A stretch of DNA of 64,000 nt from Candidatus Hydrogenedentota bacterium (GTDB taxonomy: Bacteria > Hydrogenedentota > Hydrogenedentia > Hydrogenedentales > SLHB01). Shown here piece after piece: positions 61,376 to 64,000 of the stretch. The position numbers and the translations under genes were made by a program. The stretch covers positions 248,001 through 312,000 of the forward strand of contig JAKPDK010000070.1 in the NCBI GenBank assembly GCA_029552745.1. Direction: 5' to 3'. Position 1 is the stretch's first letter. Each line of letters starts with the position of its first letter. Under the pieces are notes generated by a model. It ran no database searches and was not told where the DNA came from. It saw only the letters and a list, made by a program, of their open reading frames with translations.

Positions 61376-62812
61376 ATGGATTACGAAGCAGTTATCGGTC
61401 TCGAGGTACACGTGGAGTTGAATACGAACTCCAAGATGTTTTGTGGATGTAGTACCACCTTCCACGCTCCTCCCAATACGTGCGTATGTCCCGTATGTTT
61501 GGGCATGCCTGGCGTGTTGCCCGCGATCAACCGTAAAGCAGTGGAATATGGCATTGCGGTTGGTCTTGTATTAAATTGCACGATTTCCAAGTGGTCTAAA
61601 ATGGACCGAAAGAACTATTTTTATCCTGATTTAGCTAAAAACTACCAAATTAGTCAGTATGATTTGCCTTTAGCCTATGGCGGTTGGCTCGACGTTGAGG
61701 TGGATGGCAGAACCAAACGGATTGGGATAACGCGGGCGCATTTGGAAGAAGACACTGCTCGGAACACGCACACGTTAGGGGGCGGTGACAGCGGTGTGGA
61801 TTTCAATCGCTCCGGAGTGCCGCTGCTGGAGATCGTCACAGAACCCGATATTCGCAGCGCCCAAGAAGCATATGCGTACCTCACTTTGCTGAAGCAAATT
61901 TTGTCCTATCTGGGTGTGAGCGACTGTAATATGGAAGAGGGGTCATTGCGCGCAGAGGCGAATGTCAGCGTTAGGCGCGTGGGTGACCCAAAACTGGGTG
62001 TGAAAACCGAGATCAAGAACGTTGCGTCTTTCAGCGGGACATACAAGGCGATAGAATATGAGATTGCCCGTCAGATAAGTGTTTTGTCCCGTGGGGAGTC
62101 TGTCGTACAAGAGACACGAGGGTGGGACCCTGATCGAGGCATAACCGTGTCTCAACGCAGCAAAGAATCCGCTCATGATTATCGTTATTTCCCTGAGCCT
62201 GACCTCGTTCCAATTGCCGTGAATGACGAATGGGTTGAAAAAATACGCGCATCCCTGCCGGAGCTTCCCAGGGCGCGTAAACAGCGGTTTGTCACACAAT
62301 ATAGTTTGTCAGAATATGATGCGGGGGTTTTGACGACTACCCGCGCCATGGCGGAGTACTTTGAGGAAACGGTTCGGGCGGGCGCTCCGCCAAAACCTGC
62401 CGCGAATTGGATTATGGGAGATCTCCAGGCGTTGTTAACGGAATCAAAACAGGAAATCTCCTCTTGTCGTATCGCCCCGTCTGACCTTGCCGAGATGATT
62501 ATCCTCATAGAAAAAGGCACGATCAGCGGGAAAATTGCTAAAGACCTGTTGCCCGAGATGTTTGCTACCGGAAGTCCCCCCGACAAATTGATCAAAGAGA
62601 AAAATCTTGTTCAGCTATCCGACATTTCGGAACTGGAGTCCATTGCACGCGAAGTGATCGCAGCGAATCCGGGTCCTGCCGCGGATTACCGTGCTGGCAA
62701 GACGAAGGCTCTAGGATTTTTGGTAGGCCAACTGATGAAAGCCACGCAGGGCAGAGCAAATCCCAAGCTCGCCAATGAACTTCTCATTAAGGAGTTGAAC
62801 AAAATATCGTGA
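61376..62812 (+). CDS. gatB: Asp/Glu-tRNA amidotransferase subunit B
   Basis: GatB binds the misacylated tRNA, activates the side chain with ATP and receives ammonia from GatA. The 478 residues have DYEAVIGLEVHVELNT, the zinc-binding cysteines in MFCGC and CPVCLGMPGVLP, RKNYFYPDLAKNYQISQYD and the C-terminal tail domain (PAADYRAGKTKALGFLVGQ). ATG 61376 with GAGG just upstream is chosen over GTG 61370. It lies 67 nt after gatA. Confidence 0.97.
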   Translation: MDYEAVIGLEVHVELNTNSKMFCGCSTTFHAPPNTCVCPVCLGMPGVLPAINRKAVEYGIAVGLVLNCTISKWSKMDRKNYFYPDLAKNYQISQYDLPLAYGGWLDVEVDGRTKRIGITRAHLEEDTARNTHTLGGGDSGVDFNRSGVPLLEIVTEPDIRSAQEAYAYLTLLKQILSYLGVSDCNMEEGSLRAEANVSVRRVGDPKLGVKTEIKNVASFSGTYKAIEYEIARQISVLSRGESVVQETRGWDPDRGITVSQRSKESAHDYRYFPEPDLVPIAVNDEWVEKIRASLPELPRARKQRFVTQYSLSEYDAGVLTTTRAMAEYFEETVRAGAPPKPAANWIMGDLQALLTESKQEISSCRIAPSDLAEMIILIEKGTISGKIAKDLLPEMFATGSPPDKLIKEKNLVQLSDISELESIAREVIAANPGPAADYRAGKTKALGFLVGQLMKATQGRANPKLANELLIKELNKIS

Positions 62813-62838
62813 CGAAAAAGGAGGCGTAGGAAACGGAA

Positions 62839-63228
62839 TTGGCAAGAACGAAGCCCCGCAAAATTAAGGAATCGGGACACTCCTCGGATTTTCTCAAAAT
62901 TGCTCACCGTATCATGAACGCCGCTCTTCAGCATAAAGCCCATCAACTGCGCGCTTATGATGTCCGTGGACTCACGCTCATTGCCGACAGTTTTGTGATT
63001 TGCAGTGCCATGAGCGAGCCTCAGATGAAAGCAATTCGCAATGCCGTGATAGAGTCTATGAGCGACATTGGGAGGCACCCTTTGCATGCAGAAGGGGAGG
63101 CGAATTCTGCATGGTTGGTTTTAGACTATGGCGATGTAATTTTTCATCTGTTCCGCGCCGAGGCTAGAGAGTATTACGACTTGGACGGTCTATGGGGGGA
63201 CGCCCCGCAGGTGGACTTCCCGCAATAG
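62839..63228 (+). CDS. rsfS: Ribosomal silencing factor RsfS
   Basis: RsfS binds ribosomal protein uL14 and blocks subunit joining when nutrients are scarce. The 129 residues match DUF143/RsfS: DVRGLTLIADSFVICSAMSEPQ, HPLHAEGEANSAWLVLDYGDV, and FHLFRAEAREYYDLDGLWGD. The start is a TTG (62839) preceded by AGGAGG 14 nt upstream and TAGGAA closer; it lies 26 nt after gatB and is part of the same operon. The usual neighbours nadD and rlmH are not here. Confidence 0.95.
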   Translation: MARTKPRKIKESGHSSDFLKIAHRIMNAALQHKAHQLRAYDVRGLTLIADSFVICSAMSEPQMKAIRNAVIESMSDIGRHPLHAEGEANSAWLVLDYGDVIFHLFRAEAREYYDLDGLWGDAPQVDFPQ

Positions 63229-63255
63229 AAGGCAGTATTGGGAGGTTTTGGGAAG

Positions 63256-64000
63256 ATGTCGCCTGAATTACCCGATAGGTTTCAAATCTATCAGTTCAAA
63301 GTGGATCTGATTCTCGGTAAGGGGGGAAGCGGAACGGTATACCGTGGAATAAACCCCGAGACGGGTCAAGTGGTGGCTATTAAATTGTTCCGCGAAGACT
63401 TCTTTAGCAGCCGATTTCATGTTCGTGACCTTGCAAGAAGTGTCAAAAAGTTTAAGGAGTTTGACCATCCAAATGTGGTCAAAATCTTTGATTTTATTTC
63501 GGGCAAGGAAGGTAGTTGTTTGATTCAGGAATACGTTGACGGTCCCGATATGCGCTGGTACCTTGAGCAGCGTCCGTGGAACCTTCACGAGCGATTGGTT
63601 ATTTGCGCGCAAATATGCAATGGTCTTCAATATATTCACGATCAAGGATTCCTGCATCATGACGTGAAACCTGGGAACGTACTTTTTACCCGAAAAGGTC
63701 AGGTCAAATTATCCGATTTTTCCCTGCGGCGAGCCCATTTTTTTGATTTTATAACGGGCGGATTGAAGGAACATGTCACACCGATGTTCGTCGCCCCGGA
63801 AATCATCAATAAACAAAAGGCGACTCCTCAAAGTGACATCTATTCCCTGGGTATCACTATGTATCTCATGTTTGCGGAGAAGCCCCCCTTTGAGGCAGAT
63901 ACACTTCAAAAATTGTATTTCTGCCACCTTAACGTTGTTCCACCTCATCCCAGCGACATCAATTCCAAATGTCCGAGACCGTTGGGCGATGTGATTATGC
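63256..64000 (+). CDS. Serine/threonine protein kinase, N-terminal part (runs off window)
   Basis: The frame starts at ATG 63256 (GGGAGG upstream) and continues past the window end; 248 codons are seen. It is an eukaryotic-like kinase (PknB-type fold): glycine loop GKGGSGTVYR (21-30), Lys43 in AIKLF, catalytic loop FLHHDVKPGNVL (Asp136), and APE at 180-182. The HRD motif is HHD, and the metal-binding DFG is DFS (154-156). Asp is kept, so activity is possible but regulation may differ. It may be joined to further domains beyond the edge. It follows rsfS by 27 nt. Confidence 0.88.
   Translation, partial: MSPELPDRFQIYQFKVDLILGKGGSGTVYRGINPETGQVVAIKLFREDFFSSRFHVRDLARSVKKFKEFDHPNVVKIFDFISGKEGSCLIQEYVDGPDMRWYLEQRPWNLHERLVICAQICNGLQYIHDQGFLHHDVKPGNVLFTRKGQVKLSDFSLRRAHFFDFITGGLKEHVTPMFVAPEIINKQKATPQSDIYSLGITMYLMFAEKPPFEADTLQKLYFCHLNVVPPHPSDINSKCPRPLGDVIM

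Overview
The window looks like chromosomal DNA from a Gram-negative (diderm), probably uncultured bacterium. Evidence for two membranes is a Kdo-kinase-type gene, an outer-membrane porin with a terminal Phe, and an OmpA-type lipoprotein. GatCAB is present, as are two type IV/II-type pseudopilins (one of the DUF1559 type common in Planctomycetes and related phyla) and three twin-arginine or lipoprotein-type Gfo/Idh/MocA oxidoreductases. An exact sigma-28 promoter in front of flgM implies flagellar regulation. This gene style resembles Hydrogenedentota, Sumerlaeota or PVC-related lineages, but no rRNA gene or other marker here fixes the phylum. No rRNA, tRNA, CRISPR array, prophage or transposase gene was seen.

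Layout. 1-4119: a zinc-ribbon/TPR membrane protein that runs off the left edge, a small zinc-ribbon membrane protein, flgM with its own sigma-28 promoter and terminator, and a glycosyltransferase-TPR protein. 4116-6468: the minus-strand operon aroF-scpB-rluB. 6572-7121: a MITE-like element with terminal inverted repeats and a 6-bp direct repeat. 7233-8612: a beta-CASP RNase. 8638-14490: the minus-strand run greA-carB-rsmI-sensor. 14756-19492: shikimate kinase, DUF362, a coiled-coil protein and a large secreted multidomain protein. 19956-22406: LacI regulator and DUF1559 pseudopilin. 22666-29653: OmpA lipoprotein, ApbE, a Gfo/Idh protein, and an eight-haem cytochrome c fused to a cytochrome b membrane domain. 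29978-34848: MtaA-like methyltransferase, porin, sodium:solute symporter and its 58-residue accessory protein. 35617-38552: tandem Gfo/Idh paralogues. 38697-45532: copper-type P-ATPase, 2-hydroxyacid dehydrogenase, metallo-beta-lactamase protein and a YncE-phosphoesterase fusion. 45533-49681: a two-gene sugar-type ABC importer of odd architecture. 49801-51658: two further inverted copies of the MITE-like element on either side of a pseudopilin gene. 51763-56908: formate-THF ligase, PAS histidine kinase, DUF2851. 57098-59386: cyclase and two overlapping Kdo/WaaP-like kinases. 59539-63228: gatCAB-rsfS. 63256-64000: a Ser/Thr kinase cut by the right edge.

How the genes work together. Housekeeping operons (aroF-scpB-rluB, greA-carB-rsmI, gatCAB-rsfS) alternate with accessory modules for oxidation and transport of organic compounds: porin plus symporter, ABC importer, Gfo/Idh enzymes, a methyltransferase and formate-THF ligase. 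The most unusual modules are the cytochrome c/b fusion, the ABC importer whose binding protein is fused to one permease while the other permease carries a roughly 310-residue periplasmic insert, and the repeat family. Four very short or edge-cut genes (1-1313, 1389-1562, 34672-34848, 63256-64000) were found by reading the sequence directly.
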